A program made the position numbers and the translations under genes. Source: Actinomadura cremea (GTDB lineage: Bacteria; Actinomycetota; Actinomycetes; Streptosporangiales; Streptosporangiaceae). From it: a stretch of 64,000 nucleotides of DNA. The notes below the pieces were generated by a model that ran no database searches, was not told the origin of the DNA, and worked only from the letters and a program-made list of their open reading frames with translations. The stretch is taken from positions 372,001 to 436,000 of the forward strand of contig NZ_BMRF01000005.1 in NCBI RefSeq assembly GCF_014648495.1, written 5' to 3'. Of this stretch, positions 17,140 to 26,541 are shown in pieces (the first letter of the stretch is position 1; each line of letters begins with the position of its first letter).

Positions 17140-18402
17140 TCAGTTGCCGTCGGGGTAGTTCGGGTTGTTGATGCTGGGGATCTCGATGCTGATCGGCAGG
17201 TCCGCACCGGACAGCACCAGCAGCGCCGCGAGGCGCAGGATCTCGTCGAAGGCCCAGTAGACCTTCTGCAGGACGCCCGGCGCGTCCTCGAGCGCGAGCA
17301 GGCCCTCGCGGACCTGGATGAAGGGCTCCCAGGCCGTCTCGAAGACGAAGTCCCAGAACGGCTCCCGGGGGATCTTCAGCCACTGGGCGATCTCGTCACC
17401 GAGCACGTAGCGCGTGAGCGCGCCGAGGATGGGCTTGGTGATGTACTTGAGGGGGCCGCCCGGGACGATCGTGGCGAGGTTGAGCAGCATGTCGGCGAGC
17501 TTGACGCCCTCGGGCGTCGCCGCCAGGATCGGCGTCAGGACCTGCGCGGCCTGCGCGTCGGCCTCGGCCCACGAGTTCGGGATGTACTCGTCCTTGATGC
17601 CGAGCATGTGCGCGCAGAGCTGCCACGAGTGCAGGAACGCCTCGGACTCGGCGGCGGGGATCGGCACCTTCCACTTCTTCAGGTTCTGCATGACGGTCGT
17701 GGGCAGGCTGTGCCAGGTGACCATCATGTCCGCCTGGCTGATCGGGATCTCCTCGTCGGCGACCTTCGACCAGTGGGCGGACTTCGGCAGGATGTGGCGC
17801 ACGCCCGCGTGCGCCAGCCGGGTCTTGACGCAGGTCACGATCATCTCGCCGTCGTCCTTGTAGGCGTTCGACGTGCCGATGTCGTACCCGAGCTTGGCGG
17901 TCTTGGTGATGCGGTCGCGCATGTCCGCGCCGCCCTTGGAGTAGTAGACCGCGCGCGCCTCGCGGGGGATGACGGTGCTCATCATCCCGCTGGCGAAGCC
18001 GTAGGTGACGCCGAGGTAGAGCCCGCGCTTCTCGTTGAAGTTCACCGCGGTCTCGAGCTTGGCCCGGTCGGTCCAGGACGGCATCTGGCGGGCCTTCTCC
18101 ATGAAGTTCCGCAGATCCGCCGGCAGTGCGCGCGACAGGTCCTGGCCGTTCTTGGTCCACTTCTTGAGCTCTTTGTTGGCCGCGGCCACGTGGCCGCTGT
18201 CGATCACGTCGGCGACGATCCGGTCGGCCTCGTCGTCCCACACGCCCTTGGGGTCGGCGCCCTTCCCCGCGCCCGCCACCGACCCCTTGGGGGACCAGGT
18301 CCAGAGTGCGCTCGCCTGCGCGGGCGTCGCGACGCTCAGCGCACCGAGCGCGCCCAGCGTCCCGCCCGCCGCCAGCATCTTCCGCCTGCTGAGTTCGTCC
18401 AT
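17140..18402 (-). CDS. Tat-exported DUF2236 (MpaB/Lcp-like) oxygenase family protein
   Basis: 420 residues. The N-terminus has a twin-arginine signal (SRRKMLAAGG, then a hydrophobic run ending TPAQA), implying export of a folded, cofactor-bearing protein. The body fits DUF2236, the family of latex-clearing protein and MpaB-type haem oxygenases; conserved-looking segments include MMVTWHSLPTTVMQNL and FLHSWQLCAHMLGI with histidines that could bind haem. ATG at 18402 is preceded by GAGGAGG. It is divergent from a TetR gene, as lcp genes often are. Rubber or other isoprenoid cleavage is possible but not shown; haem ligands cannot be assigned by eye. Confidence 0.75.
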   Translation of the reverse strand: MDELSRRKMLAAGGTLGALGALSVATPAQASALWTWSPKGSVAGAGKGADPKGVWDDEADRIVADVIDSGHVAAANKELKKWTKNGQDLSRALPADLRNFMEKARQMPSWTDRAKLETAVNFNEKRGLYLGVTYGFASGMMSTVIPREARAVYYSKGGADMRDRITKTAKLGYDIGTSNAYKDDGEMIVTCVKTRLAHAGVRHILPKSAHWSKVADEEIPISQADMMVTWHSLPTTVMQNLKKWKVPIPAAESEAFLHSWQLCAHMLGIKDEYIPNSWAEADAQAAQVLTPILAATPEGVKLADMLLNLATIVPGGPLKYITKPILGALTRYVLGDEIAQWLKIPREPFWDFVFETAWEPFIQVREGLLALEDAPGVLQKVYWAFDEILRLAALLVLSGADLPISIEIPSINNPNYPDGN

Positions 18403-18432
18403 GCCATCGTCCTCCTCGGGGTGAGCATCCGC

Positions 18433-18467
18433 TGATACGCTGATACATGGTTTGCATCTGTGTATCA
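18433..18467. promoter_or_regulatory. TGATACA repeats between the DUF2236 and TetR genes
   Basis: TGATAC (18433-18438), TGATACA (18441-18447) and TGTATCA (18461-18467) form a direct plus inverted repeat in the AT-rich divergent promoter region. The dyad arms are perfect over 7 bases with a 13-base spacer. This is the expected place of a TetR operator controlling both genes. Confidence 0.6.
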
Positions 18468-18569
18468 TCGGTGGCAGATCAATAACAGCACACCGATTCA
18501 GGCGAAACAAGACCCGTTCTGATGCGATTAACGGCAATCCAAGTAGAATCAGCCCTCTTGGAGGAGAAC

Positions 18570-19238
18570 GTGGACTCTGATCAGTCGTCCGCTCTCGCGG
18601 CGGCCACGGATCCCGAGTCGTTGCTCGAACGCGCGTACACCGACGCCGTCGAACGGGTCGACGACCCGGACGAGACGCGCACCCGCGTCCTCGACGCGGC
18701 GCACGAGCAGTTCGCCCGCATGGGCGTCCAGCGGTCCACCATGGAGGACGTGGCCCGGCGCGCGGGGGTCTCGCGGATCACCGTCTACCGCCGCTTCGCC
18801 ACGAAGGACGCGCTGGTCGAACAGGTGGTGCGGCGCGAGCTGCGCCGCTACTTCGACCGGTTCCTCATCGACATACAGCGCGCCGAGACCGCCGCCGAGC
18901 GGGTCGTGCTCGGCTTCGTGAGCTCGCTGCGCGCCATCCAGCGCAACCCGCTGATCGGCGGCCTGATCGTCGCCGAACCCGACCTGCTCGTCCCGTCGAT
19001 GGTCAGCGACGGGGGCAAGACGCTCGCGACCGTCCGGCAGTTCGTCGCGGGCCAGCTCCGCCGCGAGCAGCGCGCGGGCAACGTCTCCGCCGACCTCGAC
19101 ACCGAACTCGTGGCGGAGATGATGGTCCGGATCTCCGCGTCGTTCCTGGCCATCCCGAGCCTCGTCATCGACCTCGACGACGACGAGCAGCTGGCCGGCA
19201 TCGCCGAACGCTTCCTGGTCCCGATGCTGGAACCCTGA
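18570..19238 (+). CDS. TetR/AcrR-family transcriptional regulator
   Basis: 222 residues from the GTG at 18570, which has GGAGGAG 3 bases upstream; an earlier in-frame start lacks a ribosome binding site. The HTH reads LDAAHEQFARMGVQRSTMEDVARRAGVSRITVYRRF, typical of TetR. The C-terminal ligand domain is unassigned. Divergent from the DUF2236 gene across a TGATACA dyad, so it most likely represses that gene and itself. By position it resembles the lcpR-lcp arrangement. Confidence 0.88.
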   Translation: MDSDQSSALAAATDPESLLERAYTDAVERVDDPDETRTRVLDAAHEQFARMGVQRSTMEDVARRAGVSRITVYRRFATKDALVEQVVRRELRRYFDRFLIDIQRAETAAERVVLGFVSSLRAIQRNPLIGGLIVAEPDLLVPSMVSDGGKTLATVRQFVAGQLRREQRAGNVSADLDTELVAEMMVRISASFLAIPSLVIDLDDDEQLAGIAERFLVPMLEP

Positions 19239-19271
19239 CGGCCCCGACGGCCCCTGCGCGGCCGGGGCGCG

Positions 19272-19907
19272 TCAGCCCACGGCGTCCGAGAGGACCTCGA
19301 GGAGTCGGAGGGGGTCGGGGAGCGGGGTCTGCGGCGGGCGGAGCCAGGTCGTCTCGCGGCCGTAGGGCAGGACGGTCGGCGGGGCGACGACGTAGCTGTC
19401 GCGGCAGTGCCAGCGCATGCCGGGGGTCTCGGCGACGTCCTCCGGGGAGCAGTCGAGGTGGCAAGACCACCACTCGTCCTCGTCGACGGGGGCGCCGCGG
19501 GTGGTGACGAAGAACAGGAGGCGCTCGGCGCCGACCGCGGCGACGGGCCCGACGGGCAGGTCGTCGCGCTCGATGCGCGCGAGGGCGCGGTGCCCGGCGG
19601 GGGCGGGGATGTCGAGGACGTCGAAGACGCGGCCGGTCGGGAGGATGATCCCGGCCTGCGGGCGGTCGGCCCACCAGCGTTTCAGGACGTCGGCGTCGAC
19701 GCTGGCCTGCAGGCCCCAGGTGGCGGAGACGGGATGGGCGGCGGGGTCGGGACAGCCGACGCGGTCGCAGGAGCAGGCGCGGTCGCCCCCGACGGGTGCG
19801 TGCGCCCCGAGTACGCACGGCCAGCCGAGGGCCGCGTAGCCGAGGGCCGCCGTGATCGTCCGCTCGCGCGCCGCCTTGTTGCGCCTGTACCCCGAGACCG
19901 CCAGCAT
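19272..19907 (-). CDS. Bifunctional primase/polymerase (Prim-Pol) N-terminal domain protein
   Basis: 211 residues. The pattern LGYAALGWPCVLGAHAPVGGDRACSCD, the WWADRPQAGIILPTGRVFDVLDIPA segment, and the later HCRDSYVVAPPTVLP match the small AEP-superfamily Prim-Pol domain found alone in actinobacterial chromosomes near hemB. The acidic pair in FDVLDIPA may be the metal site. There is no helicase part. ATG start at 19907. A chromosomal single-domain copy suggests a housekeeping or repair role rather than plasmid replication, but activity is unproven. Confidence 0.75.
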   Translation of the reverse strand: MLAVSGYRRNKAARERTITAALGYAALGWPCVLGAHAPVGGDRACSCDRVGCPDPAAHPVSATWGLQASVDADVLKRWWADRPQAGIILPTGRVFDVLDIPAPAGHRALARIERDDLPVGPVAAVGAERLLFFVTTRGAPVDEDEWWSCHLDCSPEDVAETPGMRWHCRDSYVVAPPTVLPYGRETTWLRPPQTPLPDPLRLLEVLSDAVG

Positions 19908-19996
19908 GTCCGCCCCCCAAACGCGAGTTCCTGTACCGATGATGCCCCGCGGGACCCCGGCCCCGCACGGCAACCCCCGGAAACGGCCCGAGCGGG

Positions 19997-20983
19997 TTAC
20001 GCGGTGAGGCCGCGGGCCACCTCGGTCGCCCAGTACGTGAGCGTGATGTCGGCGCCCGCGCGGCGGATCGACAGCAGCGACTCCGTGATCGTCCGCTCGC
20101 GGTCCAGCCAGCCCTTCTCGGCGGCGGCCTCGATCATCGCGTACTCGCCGCTGACCTGGTAGGCGACGACGGGGACGTCGACGGCGTCGCGGACGCGGCG
20201 GACGACGTCGAGGTACGCGCCCGCGGGCTTCACCATGACCATGTCGGCGCCCTCGTCGAGGTCGAGGAACACCTCCCGGAGGGACTCGTCGACGTTGGCC
20301 GGGTCCTGCTGGTGGGTGGAGCGGTCGCCGAACCGGGGCGCGCACTCGGCCGCGTCCCGGAACGGGCCGTAGTAGGCGGAGGAGTACTTCGCCGAGTACG
20401 CCAGGATCGCGACCTCGGGGTAGCCCGCCCCGTCGAGCGCCTCCCGGATGGCGCCGACCTGGCCGTCCATCATGCCGCTGGGGCCGACGACGGCCGCCCC
20501 CGCGGCGGCCTGGGCGACGGCGATGGACGCGTAGCGCCGCAGGGTCGCGTCGTTGTCGATCTCGCCCGACTCGGTGAGGACGCCGCAGTGCCCGTGGTCG
20601 GTGTACTCGTCGAGGCACAGGTCCGTCATGACGACGGTCGAGTCGCCGAGGTCGGCGGCGAGGTCGCGCAGCGCGAGCTGGACGATGCCCGCCGGGTCGT
20701 CGGCGGCCGAGCCCTCGCCGTCCTTGACGGCCGGGATCCCGAACAGGATGATCCCGCCGACGCCCGCCTCGACGGCGTCGTGCGCGGCCTTGCGGAGGCT
20801 GTCGCGGGTGTGCTGGTACACGCCGGGCATCGACGCGACGGGCTGCGGCGCGTCGATGCCCTCCTTGACGAACATCGGCAGGACGAGCTCGGCGGGGCTG
20901 AGCCGCGTCTCGGCGACCATCCGGCGCAGCGCCGGGGTGCGGCGCAGCCGGCGCGGCCGCGCGGCGGGGAACTGTGCGGTCAT
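19997..20983 (-). CDS. hemB: Delta-aminolevulinic acid dehydratase (porphobilinogen synthase)
   Basis: 328 residues. Joins two 5-aminolevulinate molecules into porphobilinogen. Landmarks: [57 protein letters not shown] (Schiff-base lysine region), and [10 protein letters not shown] (second lysine). ATG at 20983 is preceded by AGGGAGAGAAG. It follows hemD on the same strand after 58 bases, within the rex-hemA-hemC-hemD-hemB series. Confidence 0.95.
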   Translation of the reverse strand: MTAQFPAARPRRLRRTPALRRMVAETRLSPAELVLPMFVKEGIDAPQPVASMPGVYQHTRDSLRKAAHDAVEAGVGGIILFGIPAVKDGEGSAADDPAGIVQLALRDLAADLGDSTVVMTDLCLDEYTDHGHCGVLTESGEIDNDATLRRYASIAVAQAAAGAAVVGPSGMMDGQVGAIREALDGAGYPEVAILAYSAKYSSAYYGPFRDAAECAPRFGDRSTHQQDPANVDESLREVFLDLDEGADMVMVKPAGAYLDVVRRVRDAVDVPVVAYQVSGEYAMIEAAAEKGWLDRERTITESLLSIRRAGADITLTYWATEVARGLTA

Positions 20984-21041
20984 CGGTCTTCTCTCCCTGG
21001 GGCTCGCGGCCTGCCGGCGGCCGGGTCCGCGGGCCCGGACG

Positions 21042-22676
21042 CTACTTGCGGCGGCGGGCGCCCCGGCGCATCTGGGACGGCTTGCGCAGCGGGTCGCCGT
21101 TCTCGACCTGCGTCGCGCGCCGCTTGGCACCGTACTCGGCGAGCGCCTCCGCGAGGGCGGATACGGACGGTTCGGACGCCATGACGTCGACGCGCAGCCC
21201 GTACTCCTCCGCCGTCTTGGCGGTCTGCGGGCCGATCACGGCGATGACGGTGACGTTGTGCGGCTTCCCGGCGATCCCGATGAGGTTCTTCACCGTGGAG
21301 GACGACGTGAACAGCACGGCGTCGAACCCGCCGCCCTTGATCGCCTCGCGGATCGGCGCGGGCGGCGGCGCCGCCCGGACCGTCCGGTACGCGGTGACGT
21401 CCTCGCACTCCCAGCCGAGGTCGGTGAGCCGGGCGATGAGGGTGTCGGTGGCGATGTCGGCGCGCGGCAGCAGCACCCGGTTGATGGGGTCGAGGTCCTC
21501 GTCGTAGGGCGGCCACACCTCGGCGAGCCCCTCGCCGGACTGCTGCCCGTCGGGGGTCAGGTCGGGGACGACGCCGAACTCGACGAGCGCGGCGGCGGTC
21601 TGCTCGCCGACGGCCGCGACCTTCAGGCCGGCGAACGCGCGGGCGTCCAGTCCGTACGCGGTGAACTTCTCCCGGACCGCCTTGACCGCGTTGATCGAGG
21701 TGAAGACGACCCACTCGTACCGGCCGGTGACGAGGCCCTTGACGGCACGGTCCATCTGCTGGGGGGTGCGCGGCGGCTCGACGGAGATCGTCGGGACCTC
21801 GTCGGGGACCGCCCCGTACCCGCGGAGCTGGTCCGACAGGGACGCGGCCTGCTCCTTGGTGCGCGGCACGAGGACGCGCCAGCCGAACAACGGCTTCGTC
21901 TCGAACCAGGACAGCCGGTCGCGGTACCTGACGACGTCCCCCACGATGATCATCGCGGGGGCCTCCATGCCCTTGGCCTCGGACGCGAGCCTGTGCAGGG
22001 TCGACACGACGGTCTCCTGCTCGGTGGTGGTGCCGAGGCTCGTCATCGCCGCCGGGGTGCGGTCGGAGCGGCCGGCGGCCACCAGGCCCTTGCAGGTCTC
22101 GGCGACCGCGTTCTCGGCGCCGAGGATCACCAGGGTCGCGGCGGTGTCGGTGTAGGCCGTCCAGTCGACGCCGCCGTGGGACGCGTCGACGACGCGGACC
22201 TCGCGGTGGTCGGGGTCGGTCAGCGGGATCCCGGCGTAGCCCGGGACGCCCGTCACGGCGGACACCCCCGGGACGACCTCGAACGGCACCCCGGCCTTGG
22301 CGAGCGCGCCGCCCTCGGCGGCGAGCCCGCAGCCGAGGCCCGGGTCGCCCTGGAACAGCCGGACGACGCGGCGGCCGGCCTTCGCGGCGCGGGCCGCGAG
22401 CTTGACCGGGTCGCCCTCGGCGGTGTCGATGATCTCGGCGTCGGGACGGCAGTACGCGAGCACCTCGGCGGGACAGTGCTCCCGGCTGACGATGACCGTC
22501 TCGGCGCTCTCGAGTTCGGCGGCGGCGCGCAGGGTCAGCAGCCCCGGGTCGCCCGGCCCCATCCCGACGATGGCGACGGTGCCGGGGTCGGCGGTCCGGC
22601 GGGCGGCCGGAACGGCGACGGCGGGACGCGCCGCGGCGGTGCCCGGACGGGCGGCGCTCTGGCTAGCGGGGCTCAA
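21042..22676 (-). CDS. hemD: Fused uroporphyrinogen-III C-methyltransferase / uroporphyrinogen-III synthase
   Basis: 544 residues in two domains. About 30-270 is a SUMT/CobA-type methyltransferase ([48 protein letters not shown]). About 275-520 is HemD ([47 protein letters not shown]). The fusion would make uroporphyrinogen III and methylate it toward sirohaem or cobalamin. The TTG start overlaps the hemC stop by four bases with GGGGGAG before it. The SUMT motif shows GDPGLGCGL where many enzymes have GDPFVFGRG, so methyltransferase activity may be altered; this fusion type is common in actinobacteria. Confidence 0.92.
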   Translation of the reverse strand: MSPASQSAARPGTAAARPAVAVPAARRTADPGTVAIVGMGPGDPGLLTLRAAAELESAETVIVSREHCPAEVLAYCRPDAEIIDTAEGDPVKLAARAAKAGRRVVRLFQGDPGLGCGLAAEGGALAKAGVPFEVVPGVSAVTGVPGYAGIPLTDPDHREVRVVDASHGGVDWTAYTDTAATLVILGAENAVAETCKGLVAAGRSDRTPAAMTSLGTTTEQETVVSTLHRLASEAKGMEAPAMIIVGDVVRYRDRLSWFETKPLFGWRVLVPRTKEQAASLSDQLRGYGAVPDEVPTISVEPPRTPQQMDRAVKGLVTGRYEWVVFTSINAVKAVREKFTAYGLDARAFAGLKVAAVGEQTAAALVEFGVVPDLTPDGQQSGEGLAEVWPPYDEDLDPINRVLLPRADIATDTLIARLTDLGWECEDVTAYRTVRAAPPPAPIREAIKGGGFDAVLFTSSSTVKNLIGIAGKPHNVTVIAVIGPQTAKTAEEYGLRVDVMASEPSVSALAEALAEYGAKRRATQVENGDPLRKPSQMRRGARRRK

Positions 22677-23614
22677 TCTCGCTCCCCCATCAACTGGTCG
22701 GCCCCCTGGTCGAGCAGCCGGTCCGCGAGGTCGCGTCCGATCTGCTCGGCCGTGTCCGGGTGGCCGCTTGCGGACATCCTTATCTGCCTGCTCCCGTCGT
22801 ACGCGGCGACGGTCGCGGTCAGATGCAACGTTTCTTCAACTTCGGCAGCGTATGTTCCCACAGGTGCCGAGCAACCGCCTTCCAGCACGGCCAGCACCGT
22901 CCGTTCGGCGGTGACGGCGGCCCTGGTCATCGGGTCGTCGAGGACGCCGAGCAGCTCGATCAGGTCCGTGCGGTCGGCGCGGCACTCGAGCGCGAGGGAC
23001 CCCTGCCCGGGGGCCGGGAGCATCTGGTCGGGGTCGAACACCTCGGCCACCGAATCGAGCCGCCCGATGCGGCGCAGCCCGGCGTGCGCGAGGACGACCG
23101 CGTCCAGTTCGCCGTCGGTCACCTTGTCGAGCCGGGTGGGCGCGTTGCCGCGGATCGGGACGACCTCGAGGTCGGGCCGCAGGGCGCGCAGCTGCGCGAC
23201 GCGGCGCGGCGAACCGGTGCCGACGCGGGCGCCGCGCGGCAGGTCGGCGAGCTTCGCGGGGCCGCACAGGGCGTCGCGGGGGTCGTCGCGGGGGGGCGTC
23301 GCGGCGAGCACGATCCCGGGCGTCGGGGTGGTGGGCAGGTCCTTCAGCGAGTGCACCGCGAAATCCACCTCGCCGGACAGCAGCTCGTCGCGCAGCGCGT
23401 TGACGAAGACCCCGGTGCCCCCGATCTGGGCGAGCAGCGCCTTGGAGACATCACCCTGCGTCGTTACCCCGACCAGCTCCACGGCATGCCCCGTACGCCG
23501 CGTCAATGCGTCGGCGACGCCCTGGGACTGCGTCATCGCCATCAGGCTTTTACGAGTGCCGAGGCGCAGCGGGCGTCCCGTGCCCGCACCCGTCCCGTTG
23601 CCTGTGGTGGTCAA
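22673..23614 (-). CDS. hemC: Hydroxymethylbilane synthase (porphobilinogen deaminase)
   Basis: 313 residues. Polymerises four porphobilinogen units. Landmarks: LRLGTRKSLMAMTQSQGVAD, VHSLKDLPTTPTPG, RRVAQLRALRPDLEVVPIRGN, and the dipyrromethane-cofactor cysteine in LEGGCSAPVG. TTG start. Lies 13 bases after hemA and overlaps hemD by four bases, so hemA-hemC-hemD is one tightly coupled operon. Confidence 0.95.
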   Translation of the reverse strand: MTTTGNGTGAGTGRPLRLGTRKSLMAMTQSQGVADALTRRTGHAVELVGVTTQGDVSKALLAQIGGTGVFVNALRDELLSGEVDFAVHSLKDLPTTPTPGIVLAATPPRDDPRDALCGPAKLADLPRGARVGTGSPRRVAQLRALRPDLEVVPIRGNAPTRLDKVTDGELDAVVLAHAGLRRIGRLDSVAEVFDPDQMLPAPGQGSLALECRADRTDLIELLGVLDDPMTRAAVTAERTVLAVLEGGCSAPVGTYAAEVEETLHLTATVAAYDGSRQIRMSASGHPDTAEQIGRDLADRLLDQGADQLMGERD

Positions 23615-23627
23615 TGCCTCGCTCCGC

Positions 23628-25187
23628 TCACGATTCGTTCCGGTTGCCGGGCGCCGCGTCGCCGGCGCTCACCGCGCGGACGCTCGCCGCCTGCGCGTTC
23701 ACGTCCTCCACGGTGGGGGTGCTCACGCAGTCGGCCTCGGCGCATTCCGCCGCCGTCGTTCCAGGTGCGGGCGCCGGAGTCGCGGCCCCGTTCCCCTCCA
23801 CCGTACGCGCGGCGGCGCTCCACGGCGCGGTGCCGCTCCCGGCGGCCGGGACCGGCAGCGCCGCGTCCTCGCCCAGGTCGGGGCGCATGTCGGCGCGCGC
23901 GACCGCCTCCGGGGCCTTCGGGTCGAGGTCGAACAGCTCGCGCAGCGCGTCGGCGTAGGAGTCGCCGCCGGGCGCGGCCGCGAGCTCCTTGACCCGGACG
24001 GTCGGCGCGTGCAGCAGCTTGTCGACGACCCGCCGGACGGTCTGCGCGATCTCCTTGCGGTCGCGCTCGTCCAGTTCGGGGAGGCGTCCGGCGAGCCGGG
24101 CCAGTTCGGCGTCGACGACGCCCGCGGCCTTGCTGCGCAGCGCGACGACGGTCGGCGCGACGGCGGCGGCGCGGGCGGCCGAAAGGTAGGCGGCGACCTC
24201 GTCGCGGACGATCCGGCGGGCGGCCTCGACGGCCTGCGGGCCGACGGCCCGCGCGGCCTCCTGGGCGGTGCGCAGGTCGTCCAGCCCGGCCAGGGCGACG
24301 CCCGGCAGCCCGCGGACGGCCCGGTCGATGTCGTGCGGGAGGGCGAGGTCGAGCAGGAAGCGGTCGCGGCCGTCGGCGCCCGCGCCGGCCGCGGCGAGCC
24401 GCTCGGCGGTGAGCACGATGCCGGTCGCACCGGTGCAGGACACGATCAGGTCGGCGCCGGCGAGCGCGGCGTCGAGGTCGGCGAGGTCGACGGCGCGGGC
24501 GGGCACGTCCAGCGACTCGGCGAGCCGGACGGCGTTCGCGCGCGTCCGGTTGGCGATCACGACCTCGCGGGCCCCGGCGCGGCTCAGCGTCGCGGCGGCC
24601 AGCGAGCTCATCGACCCGGCCCCGACGACCAGCGCGCGGACCCCGGCGAGCGGGCCGAGGTGCCGGGCGGCGACGTCGAGGCCGACGCTGACCAGCGACG
24701 CGCCGGCCTGGTCGATGCCGGTCTCGTGGTGGGCGCGCTTGCCGACGCGCAGCGCCTGCTGCAGGACGTCGTGCAGGTCGCGCCCGAGCGTCTCCTCGTC
24801 CTGCGCGAGCCGGAACGCCTGGCGGAGCTGCCCGAGGATCTGCCCCTCGCCGACGACCATGGACTCCAGCCCGCACGCCACCGCGAACGCGTGCTGGACG
24901 GCCCGCTCCTCGTAGTGGACGTACAGGTGCCGCGACAGGTCCTCCAGCGGGACGCCGGAGTGCAGGGACATCAGCTCGGAGATCGCGGAGACGCCGCCGT
25001 GGAACTTGTCCACGACCGCGTACACCTCGACCCGGTTGCAGGTCGACACGATCGCCGCCTCCGCGACGTTCGCGGACTCGTGCACCGCGTGCAGCAGCTT
25101 GGCCAGGTCGTCCCCGGTCACCGCCGCCCGTTCGAGCATCGCCACGGGGGCGCTCCGGTGACTCAGCCCCACCACCAACACACTCAT
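23628..25187 (-). CDS. hemA: Glutamyl-tRNA reductase
   Basis: First enzyme of the C5 haem pathway: reduces glutamyl-tRNA to glutamate-1-semialdehyde with NADPH. 519 residues. Landmarks: VVGLSHRSAPVAMLER, catalytic Cys50 in VSTCNRVEVYAV, GEGQILGQLRQAF, NADPH fold VVGAGSMSSLAA, and a C-terminal dimer helix. About 90 extra residues rich in Ala and Pro follow the usual end, a common actinobacterial extension. It follows rex on the same strand, as in the Rex-controlled rex-hemACD operon of Streptomyces. Confidence 0.95.
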   Translation of the reverse strand: MSVLVVGLSHRSAPVAMLERAAVTGDDLAKLLHAVHESANVAEAAIVSTCNRVEVYAVVDKFHGGVSAISELMSLHSGVPLEDLSRHLYVHYEERAVQHAFAVACGLESMVVGEGQILGQLRQAFRLAQDEETLGRDLHDVLQQALRVGKRAHHETGIDQAGASLVSVGLDVAARHLGPLAGVRALVVGAGSMSSLAAATLSRAGAREVVIANRTRANAVRLAESLDVPARAVDLADLDAALAGADLIVSCTGATGIVLTAERLAAAGAGADGRDRFLLDLALPHDIDRAVRGLPGVALAGLDDLRTAQEAARAVGPQAVEAARRIVRDEVAAYLSAARAAAVAPTVVALRSKAAGVVDAELARLAGRLPELDERDRKEIAQTVRRVVDKLLHAPTVRVKELAAAPGGDSYADALRELFDLDPKAPEAVARADMRPDLGEDAALPVPAAGSGTAPWSAAARTVEGNGAATPAPAPGTTAAECAEADCVSTPTVEDVNAQAASVRAVSAGDAAPGNRNES

Positions 25188-25329
25188 GTGAACTCCGCTG
25201 TTCGCCCTACTCGCTCCGCACCGCTCCCGCCGGAGCCGCGCCCCCTTTGCGGCACGCCCCGCCGGACGTACCGTCGCTCTCTCAACAATCGGCGTCCGCC
25301 TGATCGTCCCGCTTCCGCGGCCGTGCTCA

Positions 25330-26064
25330 TCAAGCGTCCACCGCCTCCACGTACTGCGTCGTACCGGGGGGCGTCTCGTCGGCGTCGAGCCGGCCGAGCC
25401 CGTCCGGCCCGCCCGCCTTGCGCTGCTCGTGGAACGCGAGGATCTGCAGTTCTATGGACAGGTCGACCTTGCGCACGTCGACCTCGCCCGGGACGGTCAG
25501 CACGACCGGCGCGAAGTTCAGGACGCTCGTCACGCCCGCGGCCACGACGCGGTCGCACATGCCCTGGGCGGCGGCCGCGGGGGTCGCGATCACGGCGATG
25601 GACACGCCGTGGTCCGCGATGACGTCCTCCAGCCGGTCGATGTGCTCCACGGTCATGCCGGAGATCTCCTGGCCGACGATGGACTCGTCCGCGTCGAGCA
25701 GGCCCGCCACGCGGAAGCCGCGGGACGCGAAACCGCCGTAGCCGGCCAGCGCACGGCCCAGGTTACCGACCCCGATGATGGCGACCACCCAGTCCTGGGT
25801 GAGTCCTAGCTCACGGGAGATCTGGTAGACCAGGTACTCGACCTCGTACCCGACGCCGCGCGTCCCGTACGAGCCGAGGTGCGACAGGTCCTTGCGGAGC
25901 TTGGCCGAGTTCACCCCGGCGGCGGCGGCGAGTTCCTCGGACGAGACGGTCGCCACGCCGCGCTCCTGCAGTCCGGTCAGCGCGCGCAGGTAGACGGGCA
26001 GGCGCGCCACGGTGGCTTCGGGGATGCCGCGCTCGGCGCGGTCGCGGTTCTGTCGAGGTGTCAC
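25330..26064 (-). CDS. rex: Redox-sensing transcriptional repressor Rex
   Basis: Repressor that leaves DNA when NADH binds, reporting the NADH/NAD+ ratio. 244 residues from the GTG at 26064. Winged helix: PEATVARLPVYLRALTGLQE, then AAGVNSAKLRKDLSHLGSYG. Rossmann domain: VAIIGVGNLGRALAGYGG, followed by the domain-swapped C-terminal helix. The open frame continues upstream across a Rex-type dyad, so the internal GTG is the more sensible start. First gene before hemA-hemC-hemD-hemB. Targets here probably include itself, the hem genes and menJ. Confidence 0.94.
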   Translation of the reverse strand: MTPRQNRDRAERGIPEATVARLPVYLRALTGLQERGVATVSSEELAAAAGVNSAKLRKDLSHLGSYGTRGVGYEVEYLVYQISRELGLTQDWVVAIIGVGNLGRALAGYGGFASRGFRVAGLLDADESIVGQEISGMTVEHIDRLEDVIADHGVSIAVIATPAAAAQGMCDRVVAAGVTSVLNFAPVVLTVPGEVDVRKVDLSIELQILAFHEQRKAGGPDGLGRLDADETPPGTTQYVEAVDA

Positions 26065-26192
26065 GGCCTGCTCTTCGGGGCTCGACGCTGGGGACGGGGC
26101 GGGCTCCCCTGACCCCGGCTCGCGGCCGGGCCTCGGGGCCCGAACCTCGCTTCGGGCCCGACCGTCCCCAGGGCTGTCAACCAGGTTAAGCC

Positions 26193-26212
26193 TTTGTGAA
26201 TACGCGCACAAA
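26193..26212. promoter_or_regulatory. Rex-type dyad upstream of rex (imperfect)
   Basis: TTTGTG-N8-CACAAA has perfect 6-bp outer arms; the inner part is TGTGAA on one side and CGCACA on the other, so one half matches the Rex consensus better. It lies about 130 bases before the rex GTG, where an autoregulatory operator is known in Streptomyces. Confidence 0.6.
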
Positions 26213-26217
26213 GTCAC

Positions 26218-26541
26218 CCCCCGGTTCGCGGTCGTGACCGTTTTTCCGGCTCTCGTGCGAAAAGCCTTCCATCAGCGGCTTTCAGCGTTTTTCAGGGTAC
26301 GTCAGTAACCACTTACATGGCGAGCGGTGTGACGGACGACATTCCCGGGACGGACACGACCATGCCGACCGCACGACGTCCTCCGGGCGCCCCGGCAGGA
26401 GGGCGGGGACGACCGTGGAAGGCGGCGATTCGGGCGGACGCCGGGAGGGCGGGTGCCGCGCGGACGCGGGACGGCTCGACGAGCGAACGCCGCGACGGCC
26501 GGCGAGACCTGGGCGGGACCGGACGGGACCGGACGGGCGGA
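26218..26541. other. Non-coding region between rex and the glutaredoxin gene
   Basis: This holds the rex leader and, nearer 26542, the 3' side of the glutaredoxin gene. Nothing beyond the Rex dyad just outside was recognised. The sequence before 26320 is AT-richer (TTTTTCCGGCTCTCG, TTTCAGCGTTTTTCAGGG), compatible with the rex promoter. Long open frames here are GC-driven and carry no protein features. Confidence 0.5.

Noticed and set aside
19272-19907. Prim-Pol domain as evidence for an integrated plasmid
   Set aside because: Single-domain copies next to hemB are common in actinobacterial chromosomes and no plasmid genes are nearby.
20553-25622. A 1,689-codon open frame on the plus strand
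   Set aside because: It runs antisense over hemB, hemD, hemC and hemA and shows only GC-biased Arg/Gly/Ala content with no domain; a composition artefact.
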